From NCBI GenBank assembly GCA_002490665.1, contig DKUL01000034.1, positions 39,317 through 75,967 on the forward strand: a stretch of 36,651 nucleotides of DNA. Direction: 5' to 3'. The first letter of the stretch is position 1, and each line of letters opens with the position of its first letter. The notes below the pieces were generated by a model. That model did no database searches, had not been told where the DNA came from, and saw only the letters and a list, made by a program, of their open reading frames with translations. Shown in pieces: positions 22,811 through 31,314 of this stretch. Origin of the DNA: Lachnospiraceae bacterium UBA7205. Lineage in GTDB: Bacteria; Bacillota; Clostridia; Lachnospirales; Lachnospiraceae. Both the position numbers and the translations under genes were made by a program.

Positions 22811-25294
22811 CTACCATCTGTCACCGTTATTCTGACTGCTGTCATCACCCTGTGCATAATCCTGGTTTACTGTCCTGTCCCACGCGACACCGAACCGCGA
22901 TGTCTCCCCATTGCTTCCATTGTCCTCCGGCAGATTCGTATTCTGTGCCGGATCCAGATACCGGTTCTGCTGCATATATGGGTTCTGCTGCGGATTCTGT
23001 GGCGGGTACGGATTCTGCTGGTTCTGCTGCATATATGGGTTCTGCTGCGGATTCTGTGGTGCGTATGGACTCTGCGGGTTCTGCTGCATATATGGATTCT
23101 GCTGTCCTTGTGGCGGATACGGATTCTGCTGTCGGCTTATCTGTTCCGGATTCCAGTCATAGGCAGGCGGCATACTCCACGGCTGGTTTTGCTGCTGCGG
23201 CGCATATGCAGGCTGCTGCGCACTGTTTCTAAGCTCCTCCGGGGACGGTACCCTGACCGCATCCTTTTTCTCGGCATCCTGCGCCTTTTCTTCCACTATC
23301 TCCTTCGCATCGGTCTGCCCATCCGTGTCGTCCTTTTTCTCCTCCGGCTCCGGCAGTCCCTTTGCCTCGCGGTAAATGCGCATAAATTCTTTTCCTGTAA
23401 TGGTTTCCTGTTCAATGAGCTGCGCTGCAATTTTATCCATCACGTCGCGGTTCTCGCGGAGCAGCCCGAGCGCTTCCTCATAGCACTCCTTGAGCATGTT
23501 CATGACTTCCGTATCAATCTCCGCGGCTGTATTGTCCGCACAGTTCAGCGAGCTTCTGCCCTCCAGATACTGGCTCTCGACCGTCTCCAGCCCCATCAGC
23601 CCAAACTTCTTGCTCATGCCATAGCGCGTAATCATGGAGCGGGCAATATTTGTCGCCTTCTCGATATCGTTGGACGCACCTGTCGTAACCGTGTCAAACA
23701 CAATCTCCTCTGCCGCCCTGCCGCCCAGAAGCCCGACAATCATATCGTGCAGCTCATTCTGGGAATTGAGGTATTTCTCGTCCTCCGGCACATGCATGAC
23801 ATACCCCAGCGCCCCCATCGTGCGCGGTACAATCGTTATCTTCTGCACCGGCTCGGAATTTTTCTGCAAGGCGCTTATCAGCGCATGACCCACCTCGTGA
23901 TAAGATACAATCTTGCGCTCCTCCTTGCTCATGATGCGGTCTTTCTTCTCCTTGCCGACAAGTACCACCTCGACTGCATTGAACAAATCCTTCTGGCTGA
24001 CAAATTCCCTGCCTTCCTTGACCGCGTTGATTGCCGCCTCGTTTATCATGTTTGCAAGGTCGGCTCCCACGGCGCCGCTCGTCGCAAGCGCAATCGCATC
24101 CAGGTCAACGGTCTCATCCATCAGGACATCCTTGGCATGCACCTTCAGGATATTGACACGCCCCTTCAAATCAGGCTTATCGACAATAATACGCCTGTCA
24201 AAGCGCCCCGGACGCAGCAGCGCCTTGTCGAGAATTTCCGGCCTGTTGGTCGCGGCAAGGATGATAATGCCCTTTTTGCCGTCAAATCCATCCATCTCGG
24301 AAAGCAGCTGGTTCAACGTCTGCTCGCGCTCCTCGTTTCCGCCGCCATATTTGGAATCACGACTTCTTCCGATTGCATCAATCTCATCAATAAAAATAAT
24401 ACACGGCGCATTCTTCTCCGCTTCCTTGAACAGATCACGCACACGCGATGCGCCGACACCGACATACAGCTCAATAAAATCAGAACCCGCAAGGGAGAAA
24501 AATGGCACCTTTGCCTCGCCGGCAACCGCTTTTGCCAGCATCGTCTTACCAGTACCGGGAGGTCCGACAAGAAGCGCACCCTTCGGAAGCTTTGCGCCGA
24601 TTTTTACATATCTGCCCGGATTGTGCAGAAAGTCGACAACCTCCTGCAGGGATTCCTTCGCCTCGTCCTCCCCCGCAACATCGCGGAACGTGATGCCCGT
24701 CTCCTTCTGTACATAGACCTTCGCGTTGCTCTTGCCCATGCTGAAAGCCCCGCCGCCTGTCATTTTCCGGAACAGCAGGCTTAAAAGCCCCCACATCAGG
24801 AGTATCGGCACGATATAATACAAAAGGGAAAGGATAATGCCCGAACCGTCCGGAACGGTTCCCCGCACTTCGACCCCCGCGTCGAGCAGGCGCTGGGTAA
24901 GCGTCTCATCATCCTCCACCTTTCCGGTCACATACGTCACCCTGACCGCGGACGCCAGAAGATTGTTCGGATTCGCCTTGTCCGGCGTCTCCTCGACCGG
25001 CTTAATGTTAATCTGGTTGGACTCGATTTGCACCGATGCCACTTTTCCCTCATCCACCATCTCCATAAACTTATTGTAGGAGATTTCAACCGTCGTGGCA
25101 CCCGAGACAGCCCGCGTAAAAAAGCTGATACACAGCAGCGACAGCACAGCAGCCGTTATCATGATAATGATGCTCTGCTTTTTCGGGTCTTTCCCATTAT
25201 TGTTGTTATTGTTACCCCCATTATTCCCACTGCCCGGGCCTCCGCTGCCCCGGTTGGAATTGTTGTCATAATTGTCCAGCTGATTGTTATCCAT
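22811..25294 (-). CDS. ftsH: ATP-dependent zinc metalloprotease FtsH with extended Q/N/P-rich C-terminal tail
   Basis: An 827-residue membrane AAA+ protease that degrades misassembled membrane proteins and short-lived regulators. In order: an Asn/Gly-rich N-terminus, TM1 SIIIMITAAVLSLLCISFF, a short extracytoplasmic FtsH_ext domain, TM2 IILSLLYYIVPILLMWGLL, Walker A GPPGTGKTMLAKA (about 245), Walker B CIIFIDEIDAIG, the SRH ATNRPEILDKALLRPGRFDR, and the zinc site HEVGH (about 465). The last roughly 190 residues (22811-23375) are an acidic stretch then a low-complexity tail with repeated QQNPYMQQN and QNPYPPQN units; most FtsH proteins end near 610-660. ATG 25294 is preferred to a TTG at 25333. 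Confidence 0.95.
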   Translation of the reverse strand: MDNNQLDNYDNNSNRGSGGPGSGNNGGNNNNNNGKDPKKQSIIIMITAAVLSLLCISFFTRAVSGATTVEISYNKFMEMVDEGKVASVQIESNQINIKPVEETPDKANPNNLLASAVRVTYVTGKVEDDETLTQRLLDAGVEVRGTVPDGSGIILSLLYYIVPILLMWGLLSLLFRKMTGGGAFSMGKSNAKVYVQKETGITFRDVAGEDEAKESLQEVVDFLHNPGRYVKIGAKLPKGALLVGPPGTGKTMLAKAVAGEAKVPFFSLAGSDFIELYVGVGASRVRDLFKEAEKNAPCIIFIDEIDAIGRSRDSKYGGGNEEREQTLNQLLSEMDGFDGKKGIIILAATNRPEILDKALLRPGRFDRRIIVDKPDLKGRVNILKVHAKDVLMDETVDLDAIALATSGAVGADLANMINEAAINAVKEGREFVSQKDLFNAVEVVLVGKEKKDRIMSKEERKIVSYHEVGHALISALQKNSEPVQKITIVPRTMGALGYVMHVPEDEKYLNSQNELHDMIVGLLGGRAAEEIVFDTVTTGASNDIEKATNIARSMITRYGMSKKFGLMGLETVESQYLEGRSSLNCADNTAAEIDTEVMNMLKECYEEALGLLRENRDVMDKIAAQLIEQETITGKEFMRIYREAKGLPEPEEKKDDTDGQTDAKEIVEEKAQDAEKKDAVRVPSPEELRNSAQQPAYAPQQQNQPWSMPPAYDWNPEQISRQQNPYPPQGQQNPYMQQNPQSPYAPQNPQQNPYMQQNQQNPYPPQNPQQNPYMQQNRYLDPAQNTNLPEDNGSNGETSRFGVAWDRTVNQDYAQGDDSSQNNGDRW

Positions 25295-25664
25295 TTCCTG
25301 TGGTATCCTTTCTGTACGTATACTGGCAGCCAAAAAGACTGGCCGCGCCGTATAAAATTACTTCTTGTTTGAAAAATTTGTGAAATCTATTTATATCATA
25401 AGGAATCTTCCTGAAATTATGTCCCCAGACATTAAGGATTTGCAGGAAAATAATTGATGCTTCTGTCACCCAAATGAAATAGACCAATTATAATTATAGA
25501 TAGTATGGTTTTATAAATCAATATTTTCTTTATGAAAAGATTCTAAATAAAGCGGTTTTTTTCTCCCGCCAGCTATAGACTTTTCTCGCCGGAACGTTGT
25601 ATAATATACTTTTAAAAGATAAAACATGAATACACAGAGAAAAGACGAAAGGATTAGTAAGGTT
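25295..25664. other. ftsH-pyrG divergent intergenic region
   Basis: It contains the pyrG promoter at 25576-25605 and probably the ftsH promoter on the minus strand (TATGAT/TATAAA-like boxes near 25395-25405). No riboswitch, RNA gene or further ORF was recognised. Confidence 0.5.
25576..25605 (+). promoter_or_regulatory. pyrG promoter
   Basis: TAGACT (25576-25581) and TATAAT (25600-25605) with an 18-nt spacer. The initiation region is A/T-rich and lacks the GGGC start used for CTP-sensitive reiterative initiation in Bacillus pyrG. Confidence 0.6.
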
Positions 25665-27275
25665 ATGCCAGTTAAGTATGTATTTGTAACCGGTGGTGTA
25701 GTTTCCGGACTCGGGAAGGGAATTACAGCCGCTTCACTCGGACGGCTTCTCAAGGCAAGGGGTTATAAGGTGACCATGCAGAAGTTCGATCCCTATATCA
25801 ACATTGACCCCGGCACCATGAACCCCATCCAGCACGGCGAAGTGTTTGTCACGGACGACGGCGCCGAGACAGACCTTGACCTGGGCCACTACGAACGTTT
25901 CATTGACGAAAGCCTGGACAAAAATTCCAATGTTACCACGGGAAAAGTATACTGGACTGTCCTGCAAAAAGAACGGCGCGGCGATTACGGCGGCGGTACC
26001 GTGCAGGTGATTCCGCACATCACAAACGAAATCAAGAGCCGTTTCTACAGAAACTTTACTGACCCGGACATGCGCATTGCCATTATCGAGGTCGGCGGCA
26101 CGGTGGGCGACATCGAGAGCCAGCCCTTCCTGGAGTCCATCCGCCAGTTCCAGCACGAGGTCGGGCACGAAAATGCCATCCTGCTTCATGTGACGCTGAT
26201 TCCCTACCTGAGCGCATCCCAGGAAATGAAGACCAAGCCGACGCAGGCAAGCGTGAAGGAGCTGCAGGGCATGGGAATCCAGCCTGACATCATCGTATGC
26301 CGCAGCGAGCATGAGCTTGACCAGCCGTTAAAGGACAAGATTGCCCTTTTCTGCAATGTGCCAAACTCCCATGTGCTCCAGAACCTCGATGTCGAGTACC
26401 TCTACGAAGCGCCGCTTGCCATGGAGAAAGAACATCTCGCCGAGGTTGCCTGCGAGTGCCTTCACCTTGACTGTCCCGAACCCGACCTCGCGGACTGGAC
26501 AAAGATGGTCGATGACCTCAAGACGCCGACACAGGAGGTCACCATCGCCCTGGTCGGAAAATATACCCAGCTCCACGATGCCTATATCAGTGTTGTGGAG
26601 GCATTAAAGCACGGCGGAATCCCGCAGCATGCCACGGTAAATATCAAGTGGATTGACTCCGAGCTTGTCAATGCCGAGAATGTGGCGGAGACGCTCAAGG
26701 ATGTGGACGGCATCCTTGTACCCGGCGGTTTTGGCGACAGGGGCATTGAGGGCATGATTGATTCCATCCGCTACGCGCGCGAAAACAATGTACCGTTCCT
26801 CGGACTCTGTCTTGGCATGCAGCTTTCCATTGTGGAGTTTGTCCGCAACGTGGTCGGCTACAACGATGCGCACAGCATTGAGCTGGATCCGAACACCACG
26901 CATCCCGTCATCGCCCTGATGCCTGACCAGAACGGCGTGGAGGATATCGGCGGCACGCTGCGGCTCGGTTCTTACGAGTGCCACCTGGATGCAGCATCCA
27001 AAGCGTACAGGCTATATGGAAACGAGGTCATCCATGAACGCCACCGGCACCGCTATGAGGTCAACAATGACTACCGCGCCTGCGTCACGGAAAAAGGAAT
27101 GCTTTTGTCAGGACTTTCTCCTGATGGGCGTATTGTGGAAATGGTGGAAATCACCTCCCATCCGTTCTTCCTCGCCACGCAGGCACATCCGGAATTAAAG
27201 AGCAGGCCGAACAGGCCGCATCCCCTGTTCAAGGGTCTGATTGAGGCTGCAATTGAACATAAAGGGAAAAAATAA
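25665..27275 (+). CDS. pyrG: CTP synthase
   Basis: A 536-residue glutamine-dependent enzyme converting UTP to CTP, the last step of pyrimidine nucleotide synthesis. The N-terminal synthetase domain has KYVFVTGGVVSGLGKGI (P-loop) and the DPYINIDPGTMNP and DGAETDLDLGHYERF motifs. The C-terminal class I glutaminase has the oxyanion GGFGDRG, the nucleophile Cys in FLGLCLGMQL and the His/Glu in AQAHPELKSRP. The ATG at 25665 gives the standard length; an ATG at 25626 has no ribosome site. Confidence 0.97.
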   Translation: MPVKYVFVTGGVVSGLGKGITAASLGRLLKARGYKVTMQKFDPYINIDPGTMNPIQHGEVFVTDDGAETDLDLGHYERFIDESLDKNSNVTTGKVYWTVLQKERRGDYGGGTVQVIPHITNEIKSRFYRNFTDPDMRIAIIEVGGTVGDIESQPFLESIRQFQHEVGHENAILLHVTLIPYLSASQEMKTKPTQASVKELQGMGIQPDIIVCRSEHELDQPLKDKIALFCNVPNSHVLQNLDVEYLYEAPLAMEKEHLAEVACECLHLDCPEPDLADWTKMVDDLKTPTQEVTIALVGKYTQLHDAYISVVEALKHGGIPQHATVNIKWIDSELVNAENVAETLKDVDGILVPGGFGDRGIEGMIDSIRYARENNVPFLGLCLGMQLSIVEFVRNVVGYNDAHSIELDPNTTHPVIALMPDQNGVEDIGGTLRLGSYECHLDAASKAYRLYGNEVIHERHRHRYEVNNDYRACVTEKGMLLSGLSPDGRIVEMVEITSHPFFLATQAHPELKSRPNRPHPLFKGLIEAAIEHKGKK

Positions 27276-27283
27276 ACCCAAAA

Positions 27284-27308
27284 CAGGGGGCTGTCTGACA
27301 GCCCCCTG
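27284..27308. terminator. Bidirectional terminator between pyrG and the AAA gene
   Basis: CAGGGGGCTG pairs perfectly with CAGCCCCCTG around TCTGA. On the minus strand TTTTGGGTTTATTTTTT follows, making it the stronger direction; on the plus strand the following tract is only moderately T-rich. Confidence 0.85.
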
Positions 27309-27351
27309 ACGTGTTTGTGGGAGAGTTTTTCCCTTCCCCATATGGCAGTAT

Positions 27352-29088
27352 TTATCCGATGAGGCACTCTTTCCCCTTAAATGCAAACCCATATTTCCGA
27401 ATCTGCTCCGGAGAAAACCCGTCTGCAATCAGTTTGGCATCATACAGCTTCTCATCAATCTGGGAATGGGCATTTGCAACAGTCTGTGCAAGGTCTTTTT
27501 CCTTTGAGGGCTTATGCACTTTAAACTCAATAATATACGCACTGTCTTCCTGCCTTTTTTGTGGTATCAGCATAATGTCATAACGCCCAAAGCCGCTTTC
27601 CCTGTTTGATGTGATCTCAAACCTTCCGGCAAGTTCAACCATCAGCCCCAGCACAAACCCATGATAAAAGCGTTCGGGCGCATCATCATCTGATGCATTT
27701 TTTGCAATATCAAAACTCGAGAAGCTGTGCAGTGCAATCCTGTTCATATACTCATTCATCCCATCCACATCGTTCATGAGGAGTGCCTTGATGAAATTAC
27801 CATATGCCATTTCAGAATTTCCGCCAAACCAGCCCTTTACCATTTTGCGGAACATTCGTCTTACTTCAAGATTTGTTATTGTCAGCGTATACCAGACATC
27901 ACCTTCCTCGCCTACTCCCTCCTCGTCCTCATCCAGTGTCCTTACATGTAACACTTTCAGGTATCCTGTTGCGAGAAGAAGGCTCCACACTGCATCCGCG
28001 CTGCCATTTAGCTGGTCAAACACAATTTTTTCATCAATCTCCGCCTCAAAGCTCTTGCCCTGCAAGAGATCCTCCATTGTCTGTTTTATGTTCGGGGTTC
28101 CCTTTTGGATCAGCCGGTTCACAAGTCCGTTCCCGCTTGTGTTGGACCAATAGGTGTCATATTTTCCCCCTTCATTTATAAAGGACGCAATTGACCACGG
28201 ATTATATATATCGGCGCAGACACCGAACGTAAATCCGTCATACCATCTCTTTACTTTTGCCTTGTGTTCTCCATATCCCGCATTGTCAAGCGCCGTAAAG
28301 ACTTCCTCCTCCGTAAAGCCAAAAGATGTCATATATTTATCAGATGTTGTTGTGATGACACTCAGGTTATTCATGCCTGTGAAGATGCTCTCTTTTGCTG
28401 CCCTTGTTATTCCTGTGATTAATCCACGCTCAAGGTATTCGTTTGTCTTGAATGTGGAATTAAACAGACCGCTGAAAAATCTTGCCGTCTCCTCCCAGTA
28501 CCCAGAAATCCATGCATCCTGCATCGGTGTATCGTATTCATCCAGGATAATGATTACTTTTTTGCCATACTGACGCTGCATAAAACCAGCCATTAAACGT
28601 ATGGCATCCGAGGCTAATTTTGCATCCATTCCAGGTCTGATATTATGATAATATTGCCGCTCTTTTTCATTTAGCAGATTCCCATCCAGCAGATAATCAT
28701 TCTCGTTATATAAGTCAGTGACTGCCTGACCAATTTTATAAACCATCTCCTCATATGAAGCTGCCTTGACATTTGCAAAGCTCAAAAAGATTACCGGAAA
28801 AGTCCCCTGCAGCTTCCTGTACTGATAATCCCCATCAGGAGATTTTTCCTCCCATATGGACAAGCCTTCAAACAGGTCGCTCCTGCCCGCATACTTATTT
28901 GAGAAAAAACACTCAGTCATGCTCATGTTAAGTGTTTTTCCAAACCTGCGCGGACGTGTGATCAGGGTAACTTTATCTGCGCACTCCCACCATTCCCTGA
29001 TAAAATCCGTCTTATCGATATAAAATATATGTTCTATCCTTATTTCCTCAAAGTTCTGATATCCAAGCCCAGCCTTGTTTTCATTCAT
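27352..29088 (-). CDS. AAA-ATPase-like protein with C-terminal PD-(D/E)XK nuclease-like domain (copy 3)
   Basis: A 578-residue member of the same family as the genes at 1188 and 12631. FEEIRIEHIFYIDKTDFIRE opens it, followed by the P-loop-like RPRRFGKT (45-52), Walker B IIILDEYDTPMQ (the DEYD form most typical of the family), GFTEEEV and WYDGFTFG. The C-terminal motif is D504 (GRYDIMLIP) and E521-F-K523 (YIIEFKVHK), then QIDEKLY. GGGAGG lies about 7 nt before the ATG. It is a single-gene unit between two terminator/leader regions. Role unknown; association with mobile DNA has been suggested for the family but no partner is seen here. Confidence 0.91.
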   Translation of the reverse strand: MNENKAGLGYQNFEEIRIEHIFYIDKTDFIREWWECADKVTLITRPRRFGKTLNMSMTECFFSNKYAGRSDLFEGLSIWEEKSPDGDYQYRKLQGTFPVIFLSFANVKAASYEEMVYKIGQAVTDLYNENDYLLDGNLLNEKERQYYHNIRPGMDAKLASDAIRLMAGFMQRQYGKKVIIILDEYDTPMQDAWISGYWEETARFFSGLFNSTFKTNEYLERGLITGITRAAKESIFTGMNNLSVITTTSDKYMTSFGFTEEEVFTALDNAGYGEHKAKVKRWYDGFTFGVCADIYNPWSIASFINEGGKYDTYWSNTSGNGLVNRLIQKGTPNIKQTMEDLLQGKSFEAEIDEKIVFDQLNGSADAVWSLLLATGYLKVLHVRTLDEDEEGVGEEGDVWYTLTITNLEVRRMFRKMVKGWFGGNSEMAYGNFIKALLMNDVDGMNEYMNRIALHSFSSFDIAKNASDDDAPERFYHGFVLGLMVELAGRFEITSNRESGFGRYDIMLIPQKRQEDSAYIIEFKVHKPSKEKDLAQTVANAHSQIDEKLYDAKLIADGFSPEQIRKYGFAFKGKECLIG

Positions 29089-29209
29089 ATGACATCCTCC
29101 CTTGTCTGGAATGAGTTGTTTTCCTGCTATCAGTATACACGATGCTGTCTTTTTTCACAACATAAGATTGGAATACAGAAAACCCTCTGAAAGCCCTCAA
29201 ATATTTTTC

Positions 29210-29238
29210 TTGACATATAAATAGAATTATGGTAGTCT
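29210..29238 (+). promoter_or_regulatory. Promoter of the GNAT leader
   Basis: TTGACA (29210-29215) and TAGTCT (29233-29238) with a 17-nt spacer. Confidence 0.7.
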
Positions 29239-29265
29239 ATGAAAAAAGTTAAGGAGAACATGGAA

Positions 29266-29322
29266 ATGCAGAACTTACATTTTACAATGAACTATATGTA
29301 CATGTATTACGGACATACTTAG
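29266..29322 (+). CDS. 18-residue leader peptide ORF upstream of the GNAT gene (leader C)
   Basis: MQNLHFTMNYMYMYYGHT then TAG. AAGGAG (29251-29256) is 9 nt before this ATG; an ATG two codons earlier is too close to it. Tyr and Met make up half of the second part of the peptide. Part of its coding sequence (AACTTACA, 29272-29279) is complementary to TGTAAGTT at 29396-29403, so translating ribosomes would change downstream folding. Confidence 0.6.
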   Translation: MQNLHFTMNYMYMYYGHT

Positions 29323-29336
29323 AGGTAATTGTGTTT

Positions 29337-29411
29337 CGATTGGATGCACAGTTACGCAGGTAGGTCTGATATGTCTGTGCATATAAATCGGTAAGTGTAA
29401 GTTATGTTTTT
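29337..29411 (+). promoter_or_regulatory. Attenuator-like leader structures of the GNAT gene
   Basis: A hairpin is formed by ATGCACAG (29344-29351) with CTGTGCAT (29375-29382), extended by CGATT (29337-29341) with AATCG (29386-29390). An alternative long-range pair joins the leader ORF to 29396-29403, just before a T5 tract at 29407-29411. The exact mechanism (transcriptional or translational) cannot be decided by eye. Confidence 0.5.
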
Positions 29412-29496
29412 ATAAAATGCTTGTAATAGCCGATAGTTTTGGAAGTGCACTGGACATATTGTATGTTTAGTGTATTTTTTGTTTGGAATGGAGTTA

Positions 29497-29520
29497 CTGT
29501 GAAAAATATATTTTTCACAG
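29497..29520. promoter_or_regulatory. Perfect 24-bp palindrome before the GNAT gene
   Basis: CTGTGAAAAATA is followed directly by its exact complement, with no spacer. It ends 56 nt before the GNAT start. Perfect dyads of this size are usually regulator operators; it is not followed by a T-tract. Confidence 0.6.
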
Positions 29521-29576
29521 GGCAAATTTGCGCTTACGCCCAAATTCGCAGACTTTATCAAGAATGGAGGATTATT

Positions 29577-30077
29577 ATGAAATTATCAAATGGAACAGAA
29601 GTTGTCACTCTGCCTTATCGTGAAGAAGATGCGGAAGAAATTGTCAGGCTGATACATAGAAATTTCAGGGAAGTCAATGTGAAGGATTATGGGGAAAGGG
29701 CTATGGCAGCACTCTCTGCCACGCATGACGTGAACTGGTTCAAAGGTGTGGCAGAATACGCACATGTGTATGTATTCTGGAATGAAAATAAAATTGTGGG
29801 CGTTGGTTCTATCTCAAGTTTCTGGGGAAGCCTTACAGAAAGCATATTGCTTACTATTTTCGTGCTGCCGGAATTTCATGGGCAGGGGATTGGCAGCTAT
29901 ATCATTGATACCCTTGAATCCGATGAATTATTTTTAAGGGCAGAAAGAATAGAAATTCCCGCATCTATTACTGCCGTAGAATTTTATCGAAAAAAGGGAT
30001 ATGAATATAAAAATGGAATAAAAGAACTGGATGCCGAACAGCATTACCGGCTGGAGAAATTCAGACAGATTCGTTAA
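29577..30077 (+). CDS. GNAT-family N-acetyltransferase
   Basis: A 166-residue acetyl-CoA-dependent acetyltransferase. It opens with LPYREEDAEEIVRLIHRNFREVN. The core has VYVFWNENKIVGVGSIS (beta 2-4) and ESILLTIFVLPEFHGQGIGSYII, with the acetyl-CoA pyrophosphate loop Q/R-x-x-G-x-G/A as HGQGIGS. ITAVEFYRKKGYEYKNGI is the C-terminal GNAT strand. GGAGG lies 6 nt before the ATG. The frame continues open upstream to 29439 but without similarity. A roughly 330-nt leader with a peptide ORF and palindrome suggests regulated expression, perhaps drug-responsive (inference). The substrate is unknown. Confidence 0.9.
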   Translation: MKLSNGTEVVTLPYREEDAEEIVRLIHRNFREVNVKDYGERAMAALSATHDVNWFKGVAEYAHVYVFWNENKIVGVGSISSFWGSLTESILLTIFVLPEFHGQGIGSYIIDTLESDELFLRAERIEIPASITAVEFYRKKGYEYKNGIKELDAEQHYRLEKFRQIR

Positions 30078-30147
30078 CAATGCTTTTGGGGAAAAGATTG
30101 GATTTACGACTCAAAAGGATTGATATCATTTAACACGGAGGCTGTAT

Positions 30148-30297
30148 ATGGAAAATGAAGATGCAAAAAACCGCGGCTTTAAAAGAATAGAACTTGATAT
30201 GTGGGAATTTAATGACAACGCACTGGCATTTTATGAAAGTGCAGGCTTAAGGACTTACAGAAGATACATGGAAAGTTATACGGATACGGAGGCGTGA
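30148..30297 (+). pseudogene. C-terminal fragment of a GNAT acetyltransferase
   Basis: A 49-residue ORF (MENEDAKNRGFKRIELDMWE, then FNDNALAFYESAGLRTYRRY) that matches the last two strands and helix of a GNAT enzyme, including the ALAFYESAGL motif, but lacks the acetyl-CoA-binding core. GGAGG lies 8 nt before the ATG, so it could still be translated. It follows the complete GNAT gene by 70 nt and is not similar enough to be its duplicate end, so it is probably the remnant of a second enzyme. Confidence 0.7.
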
Positions 30298-30309
30298 AAC
30301 AGAACATGA

Positions 30310-30345
30310 ACAAAAAACAACAGGCCATGCGACCTGCTGTTTTTT
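30310..30345. terminator. Bidirectional terminator (GNAT remnant / fba)
   Basis: AAAAAACAACAGG pairs with CCTGCTGTTTTTT with one mismatch, giving a T-tract on both strands. Confidence 0.85.
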
Positions 30346-30363
30346 GTATTTTATATCAACAAT

Positions 30364-31227
30364 TTACGCTTTTCCGACAGAACCAAACAGCTCCATCTTG
30401 ATCTTCACGATTTCCTTGATTGCCTCAAAGCCCGGTGCAAGGAGCTTACGCGGGTCAAATCCCTTGCCTTCCAGATCCTTTCCTGCCTCGATATACTTGC
30501 GGGTAGCCTCCTGGAAATAGAGCTGGCACTCCGTATTTACGTTAATCTTTGCAACGCCAAGGGAGATTGCCTTCTTAATCATATCCTCCGGAATCCCTGT
30601 GCCGCCGTGAAGAACCAGTGGCATAGCGCCAGTCTTCTGCTGGATTGCGTCGAGGGTCTCAAAGCTTAAGCCTGCCCAGTTTGCAGGATATTTTCCATGA
30701 ATGTTGCCGATGCCTGCCGCGAGCATGTCAACACCCAGGTCCGCAATCTGCTTGCACTCTGCCGGATCCGCGCACTCGCCCATTCCTACAACACCATCTT
30801 CCTCACCGCCGATGGAACCAACCTCAGCCTCGATGGAGAGACCAAGCTGATGTGCCACTGCGACGAGCTCTTTTGTCTTATCGATGTTCTCCTCAATTGC
30901 ATAGTGGGAACCGTCAAACATGATTGATGAGAAGCCTGCCTTGATGCACTTGTAGCATCCGTCATAAGTACCATGGTCTAAGTGAAGCGCTACCGGAACA
31001 GTGATTCCAAGGCTCTTGTCCATCGCCTTAACCATCGCTGCAACCGTCTCAAAGCCTGTCATATACTTGCCGGCACCCTCGGAAACGCCAAGGATAACAG
31101 GACTGTTTAACTCCTGTGCCGTCTGTAAGATTGCTTTTGTCCACTCAAGGTTGTTGATATTGAACTGACCTACCGCGTAGTGACCTTCTTTTGCTTTCTT
31201 AAGCATTTCTGTAGCTGATACTAACAT
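30364..31227 (-). CDS. fba: Class II fructose-1,6-bisphosphate aldolase
   Basis: A 287-residue zinc-dependent aldolase cleaving fructose-1,6-bisphosphate to DHAP and glyceraldehyde-3-phosphate. The catalytic Asp/zinc His pair is in ALHLDHGTYDG (D84, H85). The second metal site is in SIEAEVGSIGGEEDG. Phosphate-binding loops are seen in LVLHGGTGIPEDMI and VAKINVNTE, the latter family signature giving the DHAP phosphate contact. The length and motifs match the Bacillus FbaA type. GGAGG lies about 9 nt before the ATG. It is divergent from the PPi-type phosphofructokinase, with which it shares a region holding two cre-like palindromes. Confidence 0.96.
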   Translation of the reverse strand: MLVSATEMLKKAKEGHYAVGQFNINNLEWTKAILQTAQELNSPVILGVSEGAGKYMTGFETVAAMVKAMDKSLGITVPVALHLDHGTYDGCYKCIKAGFSSIMFDGSHYAIEENIDKTKELVAVAHQLGLSIEAEVGSIGGEEDGVVGMGECADPAECKQIADLGVDMLAAGIGNIHGKYPANWAGLSFETLDAIQQKTGAMPLVLHGGTGIPEDMIKKAISLGVAKINVNTECQLYFQEATRKYIEAGKDLEGKGFDPRKLLAPGFEAIKEIVKIKMELFGSVGKA

Positions 31228-31280
31228 AAAACCAAACCTCCATTAATCATAATATTAATTTCGCATCAATTTGGCAGTCA

Positions 31281-31296
31281 GGAACTATTCAGTTCC
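31281..31296 (-). promoter_or_regulatory. Small hairpin in the fba leader
   Basis: GGAACT-ATTC-AGTTCC, a perfect 6-bp stem in the 5' untranslated region. Confidence 0.4.
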
Positions 31297-31314
31297 TTCC
31301 CCGCCGATAGTCTT

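Noticed and set aside
22601..24784. 727-codon open frame on the plus strand
   Set aside because: It is antisense to uvrC/ftsH, has low-complexity Leu/Arg/His composition, no ribosome site and no recognisable domain; ftsH fully explains the region.
29266..29322. Identification of leader C as a known tetracycline-resistance leader
   Set aside because: The general layout is reminiscent, but I cannot verify a sequence match and the downstream gene is a GNAT, not a ribosomal protection protein.
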